DNA from: Blastococcus litoris
GTDB taxonomy: Bacteria > Actinomycetota > Actinomycetes > Mycobacteriales > Geodermatophilaceae
Direction of reading: 5' to 3'
DNA length: 64,000 nucleotides
Assembly: GCF_003075095.1 (NCBI RefSeq)
Contig: NZ_QCZF01000007.1
Location: 62,001-126,000 of the forward strand
Shown: positions 1 through 8,931 of the stretch, one piece after another
How the letters are laid out: each line of letters opens with the position of its first letter
How positions within the stretch are numbered: position 1 is the stretch's first letter
Position numbers and translations under genes: made by a program
The notes under the pieces: generated by a model
Told to the model about the DNA's origin: nothing
What the model saw: the letters and a program-made list of their open reading frames with translations, nothing else
The model's database searches: none

Positions 1-966
1 GGCGGCCTCCACCCACTCGGCCACCGGCGGCAGGAAGGGCAGCCGCGAGAACGCGCGGGCGGCGGCCTGCGCGGGCTGGGGCGGCACCGCGATGGGCAGC
101 GCACCGAACTCGCGGGCCACGTCGGCCGCGGTCAGCACGCCGTCCCCGGCGATGTTGTAGGCGCCCGGCGGACCGGCCCCGACGATGCACTGCACCAGCG
201 CCCGGCCGACGTCCTCCTCGTGGATGAACTGCATCGGCAGCGCCGGCACGAACACGGGCACGGGGACCGGGAGGCGGCGGGGGCGGCCGAACAGCCGGCG
301 GCCGAGGGGAGCCAGCGGCCCGGGCAGGACGTCCTTGCCGCCGATGACGTTGGGGCCGAGGACGACGGGCGGCCGCAGCAGGAACAGCGCCAGCTCCGGG
401 TGCTGCGCCGCCTCCTGCTCGAGCAGCTCTTCGAGCTCGGCCTTCTCCTGGGCGTAGAAGAGCCGCGCCGCCGGCCGCGTCGGCCAGTCCTCGCCTATCG
501 TCTCCGGGTTGTCCGGGTGGAAGCCGTACGCCGCCACGGAGGAGGCGTAGACGAAGCGCCGCGCGCCGGCGGCGGCCGCCGCGCGGAAGACGTTGAGCGT
601 GCCGTCGACGTTGATCGAGCGGGTCGTCTCGCGCGAGGCGTTCCCGGTGATCAGGAACGCCAGGTGCACGACGACGTCGACGCCGTCGAAGGCGGCCCGC
701 AGCGCCTCCGCGTCGCGGACGTCGCCCTGCCGGTACTCCATCTTCGTCCAGCCGCGCTCGGCCGGGTCGAAGGGGCGCCGGGCGATCCCGATGACGCGCG
801 CGACCCTGTCGTCGTCCTGGAGCAGCGGCACGAGGCCGGAGCCGAAGGTCCCGGTCGGGCCGGTGACGGCGACGGTGAGACCGCCGTCGCTGCCGCCGTC
901 CGGCTCCGCCGCCCCGCGGGGCCCTTCGCCGAGGGCGCCCGCTCCGCGTCGCTTCCCAGGGCTCAC
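1..966 (-). CDS. NAD-dependent epimerase/dehydratase (C-terminus beyond window)
   Basis: Extended short-chain dehydrogenase. 322 codons are visible and the C-terminus lies outside the window. The Rossmann motif VTGPTGTFGSG is at residues 34-44, after a Gly/Ala-rich N-terminus of about 30 residues. The SDR serine region reads VYASSVAAYG, and the catalytic YxxxK pair is YAQEK (171-175). The GTG start overlaps the stop of the upstream acyltransferase gene as GTGA, so the two are probably translationally coupled. The substrate is probably a nucleotide sugar or a similar NAD(P)-dependent substrate, but the sequence does not show which. Confidence 0.9.
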   Translation of the reverse strand, partial: MSPGKRRGAGALGEGPRGAAEPDGGSDGGLTVAVTGPTGTFGSGLVPLLQDDDRVARVIGIARRPFDPAERGWTKMEYRQGDVRDAEALRAAFDGVDVVVHLAFLITGNASRETTRSINVDGTLNVFRAAAAAGARRFVYASSVAAYGFHPDNPETIGEDWPTRPAARLFYAQEKAELEELLEQEAAQHPELALFLLRPPVVLGPNVIGGKDVLPGPLAPLGRRLFGRPRRLPVPVPVFVPALPMQFIHEEDVGRALVQCIVGAGPPGAYNIAGDGVLTAADVAREFGALPIAVPPQPAQAAARAFSRLPFLPPVAEWVEAA

Positions 967-2510
967 CGGGCGGCTGCCGCGGTGGTCTTCTTGGCCGGCC
1001 GGGACGCCTTCGCGGGCGCCTTCTTCGCTGCTGACTTCGCCGGGGTCCCAGCGGCCGGCTCGGCCGGGGTCTCGGCCACGGCGTCGGCGGCGGCCTCGGC
1101 CTGGACCTCCTGCTCGGTCTTCTTCTTCGCCAGCGCCAGCAGCTGCTCGATGCCGCGCCGGATGCCACCGGAGAGGACGTCGACGTCCGGGTAGCCGTCG
1201 AAGTCGGCATTGATCCCGAACGTCATCGTGTTCAGGTAGGAGAAGATGCCGATCGAGCACCGGGTGCCGCCCGCGATGGGCACGTAGGCGGTCGCACTGG
1301 TCATCCGCTTGCCGAGCACGTAGAGCGGCACCCGGGGGCCCGGCACGTTGGTGGTGACGGCCTGGCACCACATCTGCCCGGCCTGCAGCGTCGCCCGGAC
1401 GCCCATCGACAGCAGCGTGGGTGCGATGAAGTTGCCCATCGAGATGATCGAGTTGGCGTCCACCGCCTGCATCGCGCGCTTGTACTCGTCCATCTGGCCC
1501 CGGATCGAGGCCAGCCGGTCGAGCGGGTCCTTGAGCCCGACCGGCAGGTCGACGAACACCGCGGACACCTGGTTGTTCAGGCTGCCCTTCTGGTCCTCGC
1601 GGCGGACCGACACCGGCACCATCGAACGGACGACGAGCTTCTCCGACGACAGCTCGCCGCGGCCCTGGAGCAGGTCGCGGAAGCCGCCGGTGATCGCGGT
1701 GAGGACGACGTCGTTCACGGTGCCGCCGAACGCCGTCCGCACCGCCTTGAACTCCTCGAACTTCCCCTCGGTCCACGCCCAGCGGCGGTGCGGCCCGATC
1801 GGGCCGTTGAGCGACCGCGCGGTGGGGGTGACCGCCTGCTTGGCCAGCGAGGGGACGGTCTTCGCCAGCGTGCGGCCGGAGTCGGCCAGGCTCTTCGCCG
1901 CCCGGACCGGGCTGCCGATGGTCGGCGCGTTGGCCAGCTGCTGCAGCGGGCTGGTCAGGCTGTCGCTCACCGAGCTCGCCATCACCTCGAGGCTCGAGGG
2001 GCTGCGCCGCGGCGTCCAGTCCTTGACCGCCTCGTGCGTGGCGTCGGGGTCCAGGTCGAACATCAGCTGCATCAGGTCGGTGCCGGCGACGCCGTCGACC
2101 ATGCAGTGGTGCACCTTCGAGATGAGGGCCCACCGGTCGTCGGCGAGGCCCTCGACCAGCCACAGCTCCCACAGCGGCTTGGCCATGTCGAGCCGCTGAC
2201 CGAGAACGCGGCCGGCCAGGTTGCGCAGCTGCTCGTCGCTGCCCGGGCGCGGCGTCGCGGTGTGCCGCACGTGGTACAGGATCTGGAAGTGCGGGTCGTC
2301 GACCCAGAGCGGGCGGCCCAGCTGCATCGGCACCGGGCGCACGCGCTGCCGGTACCGCGGCACCTTCGGCAGCTTGCCGAGGATCAGCCGCACCACGTCG
2401 CCGTAGGTGGGGGCCGGCCCCTCGAACACGGCGACCGACCCCACGTGCATGGGGGTGTTCTCGCTCTCCGCGTAGAAGAAGCCCGCATCGAGGGCGCTCA
2501 TCCGGTCCAC
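963..2510 (-). CDS. Wax ester synthase/diacylglycerol acyltransferase (WS/DGAT)
   Basis: About 515 residues. The family catalytic motif HHxxxDG is present as HHCMVDG with the histidines at 134-135. WS/DGAT enzymes join fatty acyl-CoA to a fatty alcohol or diacylglycerol, giving wax esters or triacylglycerol storage lipid at the membrane or lipid droplet. I chose the GTG at 2510 because GAGGAG lies 6 nt upstream and the product begins MDRMSALDAGF, typical of the family; an ATG three codons downstream is the alternative. The last ~45 residues are an unusual Ala/Lys/Pro-rich tail. The next gene overlaps its stop by 4 bases. Confidence 0.93.
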   Translation of the reverse strand: MDRMSALDAGFFYAESENTPMHVGSVAVFEGPAPTYGDVVRLILGKLPKVPRYRQRVRPVPMQLGRPLWVDDPHFQILYHVRHTATPRPGSDEQLRNLAGRVLGQRLDMAKPLWELWLVEGLADDRWALISKVHHCMVDGVAGTDLMQLMFDLDPDATHEAVKDWTPRRSPSSLEVMASSVSDSLTSPLQQLANAPTIGSPVRAAKSLADSGRTLAKTVPSLAKQAVTPTARSLNGPIGPHRRWAWTEGKFEEFKAVRTAFGGTVNDVVLTAITGGFRDLLQGRGELSSEKLVVRSMVPVSVRREDQKGSLNNQVSAVFVDLPVGLKDPLDRLASIRGQMDEYKRAMQAVDANSIISMGNFIAPTLLSMGVRATLQAGQMWCQAVTTNVPGPRVPLYVLGKRMTSATAYVPIAGGTRCSIGIFSYLNTMTFGINADFDGYPDVDVLSGGIRRGIEQLLALAKKKTEQEVQAEAAADAVAETPAEPAAGTPAKSAAKKAPAKASRPAKKTTAAAAR

Positions 2511-2596
2511 GTTCTGCTCCTCGCCGCCCCTGTCCTCTGCTCGGACCGGGGCCTGTCCACGTCGTCGGGGGCCGCTGAAGTGAGGTGTGTCGGGGT

Positions 2597-2623
2597 CGTC
2601 ACCGCAACGCGGTCGCGGTGACG
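2597..2623 (-). terminator. Hairpin 3' of the hydrolase gene
   Basis: Perfect 9-bp inverted repeat (2597-2605 with 2615-2623) and a 9-nt loop, in the gap between the alpha/beta hydrolase stop (2661) and the WS/DGAT start, both on the minus strand. There is no U-tract, as is common in high-GC actinobacteria. It may end the hydrolase transcript and separate it from WS/DGAT. Confidence 0.4.
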
Positions 2624-2660
2624 CCCACCACACTCTCGCGTTGCCCGGCGAACCGCACGG

Positions 2661-3623
2661 TCAACCGGCTTTTCGCTCTCCGGTCGCCACGCGGTCCAGC
2701 AAGCCGTTCAACGCGTCGTCGACGATCTGGGTACGGGTCAGGTTCACGCTGTGTCCAGCGCCACTCACCGTGACCAGCTCCGCTCCGGCGCCGATCGCCT
2801 CGGCCATGCGCCGCCCGTGCTCGTACGGCGTGAGCCGGTCGTGCGTCGCCGCGACGACGGTGACCGGCACCCTGCGGAGGACGGCCAGCGATCCGGTCTC
2901 GTCGTGGTCCAGGAAGGTCGCGTAGAAGGCCATGACGACGGGGTACGGCGTCTCCTCGAGCAGCTGCTGGACCAGCCGCACGCTCGCCGGGTCGGCGTCG
3001 TCCCGGCCGAAGAGCAGGCGGCGGGTGAACCACCGGCCGAACGCGCTGCCGCGCCACCGGAACCGCTCGAGCGCCGGGGCCAGCAGCTGCAGGACCCGCA
3101 GGTAGACCGGCAGTAGGTGCAGCCACCGGACGACCTTGAGCGCCCAGCCCAGCGGTCCGGTCTCCACCAGCCCGCCGGACGACGTCGCCAGCAGGAACAC
3201 CCCGACGACCCGTTCCCCGAACAGCTCGGGCCGCTGCCGGGCCAGCGCCATGATGCTCATGCCGCCCATCGAGTGGCCGGCCAGCACGACCGGCCCCGAG
3301 GGGGCGACGGCGTCGAGCACCTGGCCGAGGTCGCGGCCGGTGCGGTCGATCGTCGCGTCCGGCAGCGGCGTGACCGCCGACCGGCCGTGCCCGCGCTGGT
3401 CGAACAGCACCACCCGCGCCCGGTCGCGGATCGCCGCCCGCTGCAGCTCCCACTCGGCGAGGCGGGCGGTGAACCCGTGCGCGAAGACCACGGTGAGCTC
3501 CGCGTGCGGGTCGCCGTCGACCTCGACGTGCAGGCGCACGCCGTCGTCGGTCTCGACGACCCGCGAGCCCGGTGGGGGCGGCCCGGTCAGGGGAGGGAGG
3601 GACAGCGGCGGCTCCAGCGGCAT
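2661..3623 (-). CDS. Alpha/beta hydrolase
   Basis: 320 residues. The fold is clear: an oxyanion-region FAHGF near residue 50, the nucleophile elbow GHSMGG, a late Asp in ATHDRLTP and the catalytic His in GAGHSVN. It is most like epoxide hydrolase/lipase-type esterases with a lid domain between residues ~150 and 230. The substrate is unknown. It sits 37 bp downstream of the FUSC gene on the same strand, so co-transcription is possible. Its proximity to WS/DGAT makes a lipid ester substrate plausible but unproven. Confidence 0.85.
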   Translation of the reverse strand: MPLEPPLSLPPLTGPPPPGSRVVETDDGVRLHVEVDGDPHAELTVVFAHGFTARLAEWELQRAAIRDRARVVLFDQRGHGRSAVTPLPDATIDRTGRDLGQVLDAVAPSGPVVLAGHSMGGMSIMALARQRPELFGERVVGVFLLATSSGGLVETGPLGWALKVVRWLHLLPVYLRVLQLLAPALERFRWRGSAFGRWFTRRLLFGRDDADPASVRLVQQLLEETPYPVVMAFYATFLDHDETGSLAVLRRVPVTVVAATHDRLTPYEHGRRMAEAIGAGAELVTVSGAGHSVNLTRTQIVDDALNGLLDRVATGERKAG

Positions 3624-3660
3624 CCCGCCATCCCAGGGCGCCGCCCTCCCACCCGCAACC

Positions 3661-5625
3661 TCAGGGGCCGCCGCGCCGGCCGGGTGCGTTCTCCCGCACC
3701 AGGCGGCGGGCGGTGTCGACCTCGCGGGCCACGGGGCTCAGGACGCCGTCGGCGTGGATCTCCGCGTCGTCGGGCGCGCGGTGGGCCCGCACGTCCTCCT
3801 CGAGCTGCCGGATCGCCTTGCGCAGCACGGCCACCTGGGCGAGATCGGGGGCCGGCTCGCCCATCCGCTGGGCGATGACCGCCTCGGTGACGGCGTCCGA
3901 CGTCCGCTCCAGCTGGACGATGACCGGCCACCAGGCGGCGGCACGGTTGCTGATCGGCGGCGGTTCGGCCAGCCGGCGCTGGAGCTGGGTCTGCAGCTCG
4001 GTCAGCGCGCGGTAGTTCCGGCGCCGGGCGCGCCGCCGCTCCGCCGGGCTGCCGGTGAAGGCCGCGTCCACGAAGGCGTCGAGGGCGAGCGCCGCGGCGC
4101 GCAGCGCCTCGTCCAGCGGGGCCCGCCAGGTCTGCGGCCACAGGAGGTAGCCGAACACCAGGACGATGGCGCAGCCGATGAGGGTGTCGACCAGGCGGGC
4201 GCCCACGAGCCCGGGGCCGCTGGGCAGGGCGAGGTCGAGCAGCAGGATGATCACCGGCGTCTGGAAGACGGAGAACAACCCGAAGTTGGCGTTGCGCGCC
4301 CAGGGCAGCAGGGCCGCGAAGACGGCCATCGCGACGAGGACCCAGGCGTCGCGCGGCAGGACCGCCAGCAGCGCCGAGCCGATCAGGACGCCGAGCACGG
4401 TGCCCGCCCCGCGCTGGACCGCGCGGGTGAACACCGAGCCGAAGTCCGGCTTCAGCACGATCGCCACGGTGAGCAGCACCCAGTAGGGCCGCTGGATGGG
4501 CAGGTACTGCCGGGCGATCTCGGCCACCGTCATGCACAGCGCGAGGCGGACGGCGAAGCTGCGGCTCTCGGTGCTGGCCAGCGTGCGGTCGGCCAGCTCG
4601 CGCAGCCGGGTGCGCAGGTCGACCTCCGGCCGCTCGGCGGCGGCGCCCGCGCGCTCCTCGGGGTCCCCGACGACGTTCCAGACCAGGCGCACGCCGTGCC
4701 GCACCGCGCGCCGGGCCGGGGGCGCGTCGTCGACCGGCGGAGGGCGCTCCTCGGTCAGCACGTCGTCGGACTCGAGCGCGGCGGCCAGGGCGCGGACGGC
4801 GGTGACGTCGTCCGGGTCAGCGGGCACCCCGGCGCGCGCCGCCGCCACGGTCCCCTCGACCAGGGGCGCGGCGGAGTTGAGGACACCGGCCAGCTCGGAC
4901 AGCTCCTTGATCCGACCCGCGGAGTGGCTGCGGCTGCGGATGACCCGGTCGTAGGCGGCGTTCAGCGCGGTGGTCATGCCCCGGCGGGTGTCGTCCGACC
5001 GGTCGCTGCCGCTGGCCTCGAGCAGGTCGGCGATGCTCCGGAAGACGGCGGCCACCGAGGTGCGGTCGGGGTCGAGGGGCTCGGTGCGGGCCTGCACCAG
5101 CGTGGTCAGCGTGGCCCACGCCGCCCCGGCGAAGAAGAAGCCGATCTCGGCCGGGAGCGACAGCGGCGTCACCAGCCCCGACGAGAGCGCGGTGTAGATG
5201 AGCAGCTGCAGGGAGCCGAGCGACATGGCCGCGTTGACGGAGCTGATCAGCGCCGCGACGGCCGACAGCGCGGCGATCACGACCACCGGGACCCACCCGC
5301 CGCCGCTCGCGTACTGACCGACGACCAGGCCGACGGCGCCGAAGCCGATCGCGGCGGCGATCCGGCGCAGCCGGTCGCGCAGGGGACCGGACTGCGGTGC
5401 GAGCGTGGCCGCCAGCGCGCCCGTGGTCGCGAAGACGCCGGCCCCGAGGGCGGCACCGGGGTGGACCCCGCCGGCCACGAGGACGGCGACCGCCAGCGGC
5501 ATCGGGATGGTCACGGCGAACCGGACGACGTCGCGCCAGGGGACCGGCGGCGGCGTGGTGCGCACCAGCTCCTCGAGCCAGGCGGGCGCCCGGAGCACGC
5601 GCTCCCGGGTCCCGCGGTCCGTCAC
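3661..5625 (-). CDS. FUSC-family inner membrane transporter
   Basis: 654 residues with two hydrophobic blocks (about 35-190 and 375-520), separated and followed by soluble helical regions. This is the duplicated layout of FUSC/aromatic acid exporter (YccS/AaeB-like) proteins. The second block carries PIQRPYWVLLTVAIVLKP, close to the conserved Q-xxYW segment of this family. Likely role: efflux of aromatic or other organic acids; the substrate cannot be read from sequence. The GTG start is 64 bp from the divergent Nif3-like gene. Confidence 0.85.
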   Translation of the reverse strand: MTDRGTRERVLRAPAWLEELVRTTPPPVPWRDVVRFAVTIPMPLAVAVLVAGGVHPGAALGAGVFATTGALAATLAPQSGPLRDRLRRIAAAIGFGAVGLVVGQYASGGGWVPVVVIAALSAVAALISSVNAAMSLGSLQLLIYTALSSGLVTPLSLPAEIGFFFAGAAWATLTTLVQARTEPLDPDRTSVAAVFRSIADLLEASGSDRSDDTRRGMTTALNAAYDRVIRSRSHSAGRIKELSELAGVLNSAAPLVEGTVAAARAGVPADPDDVTAVRALAAALESDDVLTEERPPPVDDAPPARRAVRHGVRLVWNVVGDPEERAGAAAERPEVDLRTRLRELADRTLASTESRSFAVRLALCMTVAEIARQYLPIQRPYWVLLTVAIVLKPDFGSVFTRAVQRGAGTVLGVLIGSALLAVLPRDAWVLVAMAVFAALLPWARNANFGLFSVFQTPVIILLLDLALPSGPGLVGARLVDTLIGCAIVLVFGYLLWPQTWRAPLDEALRAAALALDAFVDAAFTGSPAERRRARRRNYRALTELQTQLQRRLAEPPPISNRAAAWWPVIVQLERTSDAVTEAVIAQRMGEPAPDLAQVAVLRKAIRQLEEDVRAHRAPDDAEIHADGVLSPVAREVDTARRLVRENAPGRRGGP

Positions 5626-5676
5626 GCAGCAGAGCTTGTCATCGACGGCGCCGGGGTCGTGGGACCGGCCGCCAGC

Positions 5677-5692
5677 TACGGTCCGAGCCGTG
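5677..5692 (+). promoter_or_regulatory. Leaderless-type -10 (TACGGT) of the Nif3-like gene
   Basis: TACGGT at 5677-5682 is followed by exactly 7 nt and then the GTG start. This spacing would place the transcription start on or next to the start codon. No Shine-Dalgarno sequence is present, consistent with leaderless translation. Confidence 0.55.
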
Positions 5693-6532
5693 CCAGTGCC
5701 CCTGCGCGAGGTGATCGCCGCGCTCGACGCCCGCTACGACCGCGCGCTGGCCGAGAGCTGGGACGCCGTCGGGCCGGTCTGCGGCGATCCCGACGAGCCG
5801 GTGGGCCGCGTGCTGTTCGCCGTCGACCCCACCAGCGCCGTCGTCGACGAGGTGGTCGGCACCGGGACCGACCTGCTCGTCACCCACCACCCCCTGTTCC
5901 TGACGCCGGTCCACGGCGTGCCGGCCGACGACCCGAAGGGCGCCCTGGTGCACCGGCTGGTGCGGGCCGGGGCGGCGCTGTTCGTCGCGCACACCAACGC
6001 CGACCGGGCGCCGGGCAGCGGTGTCAACGCCGCGCTGGCCGACGTCCTGGGACTGGTCGGGGCGGTGCCACTGGAGCCGGCCGGGGCCGACCCCGCGGCC
6101 GGGCTCGGCCGCGTCGGGGACCTGCCCCAGCCGATGACGCTGGCCTCCTTCGCCGAGCGGGTCGCCGCCGTCCTGCCGGAGACCGTCGGCGGCGTCCGGG
6201 TCGCGGGGGAGCCGCACCGCGTCGTGCGCCGGGTGGCCGTCTGCGGGGGGAGCGGCGGGTCGCTGCTCGGAGCGGCGGCCGCGGCCGGCGCGGACGTGTT
6301 CCTGACCAGCGACCTCAAGCACCACCCGGTCTCGGACGCGGGCGAGGTCGACGGCCCGGCGCTGTGCGACGTCGCGCACTACGCCTCCGAGTGGCCGTGG
6401 CTGCCAGTTGCCGCGGCGCGCCTCGCCGAGGACCTCGGAGGGCAGGTCGAGGTGGCCGTCTCGCGGCGCCGGACCGATCCGTGGACCCACCACGTCAGCT
6501 CGCGCGCGACCCAGGACGATCAGCTTTCCTGA
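5690..6532 (+). CDS. Nif3-like dinuclear metal center hexameric protein
   Basis: 280 residues, the usual length of the short YbgI/Nif3 form. Metal-ligand motifs are present: LLVTHHPLF (paired His), AHTNADRAPG, and C-terminal DVAHYASEWP supplying His and Glu. Related proteins form hexameric rings with two metals per subunit; some act as GTP cyclohydrolase I type 2 homologues, but the physiological role is generally unsettled. The stop codon lies inside the loop/arm of a strong hairpin, so the message may end there. Confidence 0.93.
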   Translation: MPVPLREVIAALDARYDRALAESWDAVGPVCGDPDEPVGRVLFAVDPTSAVVDEVVGTGTDLLVTHHPLFLTPVHGVPADDPKGALVHRLVRAGAALFVAHTNADRAPGSGVNAALADVLGLVGAVPLEPAGADPAAGLGRVGDLPQPMTLASFAERVAAVLPETVGGVRVAGEPHRVVRRVAVCGGSGGSLLGAAAAAGADVFLTSDLKHHPVSDAGEVDGPALCDVAHYASEWPWLPVAAARLAEDLGGQVEVAVSRRRTDPWTHHVSSRATQDDQLS

Positions 6533-6602
6533 TCGTTCTGGGTCCTACCTCGCGGTCGACCGTGAGGAAGGACCCCTGATGATCAGGGACCCTGATCATC
6601 AG
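6508..6602. repeat. Three adjacent long palindromes
   Basis: Three inverted repeats stand back to back. One has 16-bp arms at 6508-6523/6529-6544 with a 5-nt loop and a single imperfect pair. One has 18-bp arms with no loop at 6540-6557/6558-6575 and two mismatched pairs, centred on CGGTCGACCG. One has perfect 13-bp arms at 6576-6588/6590-6602. The first and third share GATCAG-type cores. The cluster fills most of the gap between the Nif3 and zinc-ribbon genes and may act as terminator, REP-like element or both. Confidence 0.75.
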
Positions 6603-6654
6603 CGGGCATGCACGGGAAGGCACGGCGGCCGGGGGAGAGGCGTTCCCGCGCATA

Positions 6655-6669
6655 TAGGTTGGCAGCGTG
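6655..6669 (+). promoter_or_regulatory. Leaderless-type -10 (TAGGTT) of the zinc-ribbon gene
   Basis: TATAGGTT ends at 6660; its TAGGTT hexamer is followed by 6 nt and the GTG start. No ribosome binding site precedes the start. This fits a promoter that makes a leaderless message. Confidence 0.5.
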
Positions 6670-7407
6670 AAGGCCGACCACTTCGAGCAGCAGAAGCTCC
6701 TTGACCTCGCCGCTGAAGACGTCGCGCTGACCCAGCTGGCACACCGGCAGCGCACGCTGCCGGAGGTCGCCGCCGTCCAGGCCGCCGAGGAGGCGGAGCG
6801 GACGCTCTCCGCCGACGTCGTGCGCGCCGAGACCGAGGTCAAGGACCTGGGACGCGAGGTCAAGCGCCTGGAGTCCGACGTCGAGACGGTGCGGGCGCGC
6901 GAGGCCAAGGACCAGCGGCTGCTGGAGTCGGGCAGCGTCTCGCCCAAGGAGATGACCAACCTCCAGCACGAGCTCGACTCGCTCAAGCGCCGCCAGTCCG
7001 ACCTCGAGGACCAGGAGCTCGAGCTCATGCAGCGGCTCGAGGACGCCGAGGCCACGCTCACCGCCGCGCAGCAGGGGCTGGAGCAGGCGCGGGCCGACCG
7101 CGAGCGGGCCGAGCAGGCACGCGACGACGCGCTGGCCGACATCGCCGACGGCACGAAGCAGCACGAGGCGGCGCGCGCCGAGGTGGCCGGGAAGATCTCC
7201 GCGCCGCTGCTGTCCCTCTACGACCGCATCCGCACCCAGACCGGGAGCACCGGCGCGGCGATGCTGCGGGCGCGTGCCTGCCAGGGGTGCCGGCTGGAGC
7301 TGTACGGCAACGAGCTGACCGCGGTGCGCAACGCCGACCCGCACGAGGTGGTGCGCTGCGAGAACTGCGGCCGGATCCTGGTGCGCACCGCCGAGTCCGG
7401 GCTGTGA
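6667..7407 (+). CDS. Coiled-coil zinc-ribbon protein (C4-type, CT398-like)
   Basis: 246 residues. Residues ~15-180 are heptad-rich coiled coil. The C-terminus carries a zinc ribbon with two Cys pairs, CQGC and CENC, separated by about 25 residues. Members of this family are predicted nucleic-acid-associated or assembly proteins, but their biochemical role is not established. The last bases overlap the following RNase H fusion gene (GTGA), an association commonly kept in actinobacteria. Confidence 0.9.
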   Translation: MKADHFEQQKLLDLAAEDVALTQLAHRQRTLPEVAAVQAAEEAERTLSADVVRAETEVKDLGREVKRLESDVETVRAREAKDQRLLESGSVSPKEMTNLQHELDSLKRRQSDLEDQELELMQRLEDAEATLTAAQQGLEQARADRERAEQARDDALADIADGTKQHEAARAEVAGKISAPLLSLYDRIRTQTGSTGAAMLRARACQGCRLELYGNELTAVRNADPHEVVRCENCGRILVRTAESGL

Positions 7408-8501
7408 CCGGGCGGCGGCTGGTCGTCGAGGCGGACGGCGGGTCGCGAGGGAACCCCGGCCCGGCCGGTTACGGCGCGCTGGTGCGCGACGCCGACACCG
7501 GGCGGGTGCTCGCCGAGCGGGCGGCATCGGTCGGGCGGGCGACCAACAACGTCGCCGAGTACGGCGGCCTCGTCGCCGGTCTGCAGGCCGCGCTGGACCT
7601 CGACCCCACCGCCAGCGTCGAGGTCCGCATGGACTCCAAGCTGGTGGTCGAGCAGATGTCGGGCCGCTGGAAGGTCAAGCACCCCGACATGCAGCAGCTG
7701 GCCCTGCAGGCCCAGCGGCTGGCCCGGCAGCTCGCCGACGTCCGCTACACGTGGGTGCCGCGCGCCCAGAACGGCGCCGCCGACGCCCTGGCCAACAGCG
7801 CGATGGACGGCAAGCCGGTGCACCGCGATCCCGCCGCCGAGGCCGTCGTCGTCGAGGACGACGTCCAGCCGACCGCAGAAACCGCGCCGGTGATCACCAC
7901 GGTGACGCACCTGCTGCGGCACGGGCAGACCGAGCACACCCCGGAGCGGCGCTTCAGCGGGCGCAACGAGCTGCCGCTCTCCCGCACGGGGCGGGCCGAG
8001 GCCGAGGCCGCGGCGCACCGCGCGAAGGACCTCGGCATCGAGGTCGTGGTCGCCTCGCCGCTCCGGCGCACCCGGGAGACCGCCGAGATCGTGGCGGGCG
8101 TGCTCGGGCTGCCGGTCGTCCTGGACGACGACCTCGCGGAGCTCGACTTCGGCGACCTCGAGGGGCTGACCTTCGACGAGGCCCGCGCCCGGCACCCGCT
8201 GGCTGCACGGCGCTTCCTGGAGGACGTCGCCGTGGCCGCGCCGAAGGGCGAGTCGGTCGCGGACGTGAGCGCCCGCGTCGCCCGGGCCCGCCGGCGGATC
8301 CTGGCCGAGCACGCGGGGCGCACGGTGCTCGTCGTCAGCCACGTGACGCCGATCAAGCTGCTGCTCGCGGCCGGTCTGGACGCCGGCGACGCGGTGGTGC
8401 ACCGGGTGTTCCTCGAGGCGGCATCGCTGTCGTCGGTCGCCTGGTCGTCGGACGGACGCGCCACGGTGCGCCTGGTGAACGACACCTCGCACCTGCGCTG
8501 A
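7404..8501 (+). CDS. Bifunctional RNase H / histidine phosphatase
   Basis: 365 residues with two domains. Residues 1-~140 are RNase HI-like, opening EADGGSRGNPGPAGYGA with the first catalytic Asp, then Glu in NNVAEYGGL and Asp in RMDSKLVVEQ. Residues ~165-365 are a phosphoglycerate mutase-like domain with the RHG motif (LLRHGQTEH) and a late His in VVSHVTPIK. This fusion is known in actinobacteria (Rv2228c type), where the C-terminal half acts as an acid or alpha-ribazole phosphatase. The first half removes RNA from RNA:DNA hybrids. The GTG start overlaps the upstream stop. Confidence 0.95.
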   Translation: MTGRRLVVEADGGSRGNPGPAGYGALVRDADTGRVLAERAASVGRATNNVAEYGGLVAGLQAALDLDPTASVEVRMDSKLVVEQMSGRWKVKHPDMQQLALQAQRLARQLADVRYTWVPRAQNGAADALANSAMDGKPVHRDPAAEAVVVEDDVQPTAETAPVITTVTHLLRHGQTEHTPERRFSGRNELPLSRTGRAEAEAAAHRAKDLGIEVVVASPLRRTRETAEIVAGVLGLPVVLDDDLAELDFGDLEGLTFDEARARHPLAARRFLEDVAVAAPKGESVADVSARVARARRRILAEHAGRTVLVVSHVTPIKLLLAAGLDAGDAVVHRVFLEAASLSSVAWSSDGRATVRLVNDTSHLR

Positions 8502-8502
8502 C

Positions 8503-8931
8503 GTGGACGTCCGCAGCCTCACCGCCGCGGACCTCGTCGTCCTCGACTGGCTCGACGACGGGACCCGCACCGGCCTGGCGGTCGCGGTCGGCGCCGGGCC
8601 GGGCCGGGCGCTCATGCTCGCCGCGTCCGGCCCGGCCGGACCGGTGGGCGTGCTGGCCGCCGACCTGCCGCCCTGGCGCGGGCGCACCGAGCCGTGGCTG
8701 TGGCTGGTGGAGGTGCGCCCGGGGTGCCGGGGGAGGGGGACCGGGACTGCGTTGCTCGCCGAGGCCCACCGACGCCTCGCGACGGCGGGCCACCTCGGCG
8801 TCGAGCTCGCCGTCGACGACACCAACGTGAGGGCCGCCGCGTTGTACCGGCGGCTCGGCTACGCGGCGGTCGGCTCGGGGACCGGCCCGGGTGACCCCTG
8901 GACGACGATGCGGCGCGCGCTCAGCGCGTAA
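8503..8931 (+). CDS. GNAT-family N-acetyltransferase
   Basis: 142 residues. The acetyl-CoA binding loop reads RPGCRGRGTGTALL (motif A, RxxGxG/A), followed by a typical motif B ending LYRRLGYAAVG. The acceptor is unknown. It starts one base after the RNase H fusion stop, so it is the last gene of that operon. Its 3' end overlaps the 3' end of the convergent GGDEF-EAL gene by 11 bp. Confidence 0.88.
   Translation: MDVRSLTAADLVVLDWLDDGTRTGLAVAVGAGPGRALMLAASGPAGPVGVLAADLPPWRGRTEPWLWLVEVRPGCRGRGTGTALLAEAHRRLATAGHLGVELAVDDTNVRAAALYRRLGYAAVGSGTGPGDPWTTMRRALSA

Noticed and set aside
3136-6579. Open plus-strand frame of 1147 codons
   Set aside because: Pro/Arg/Gly-rich translation without any domain, lying over the hydrolase, FUSC and Nif3-like genes, which have clear family motifs. 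A high-GC artefact.
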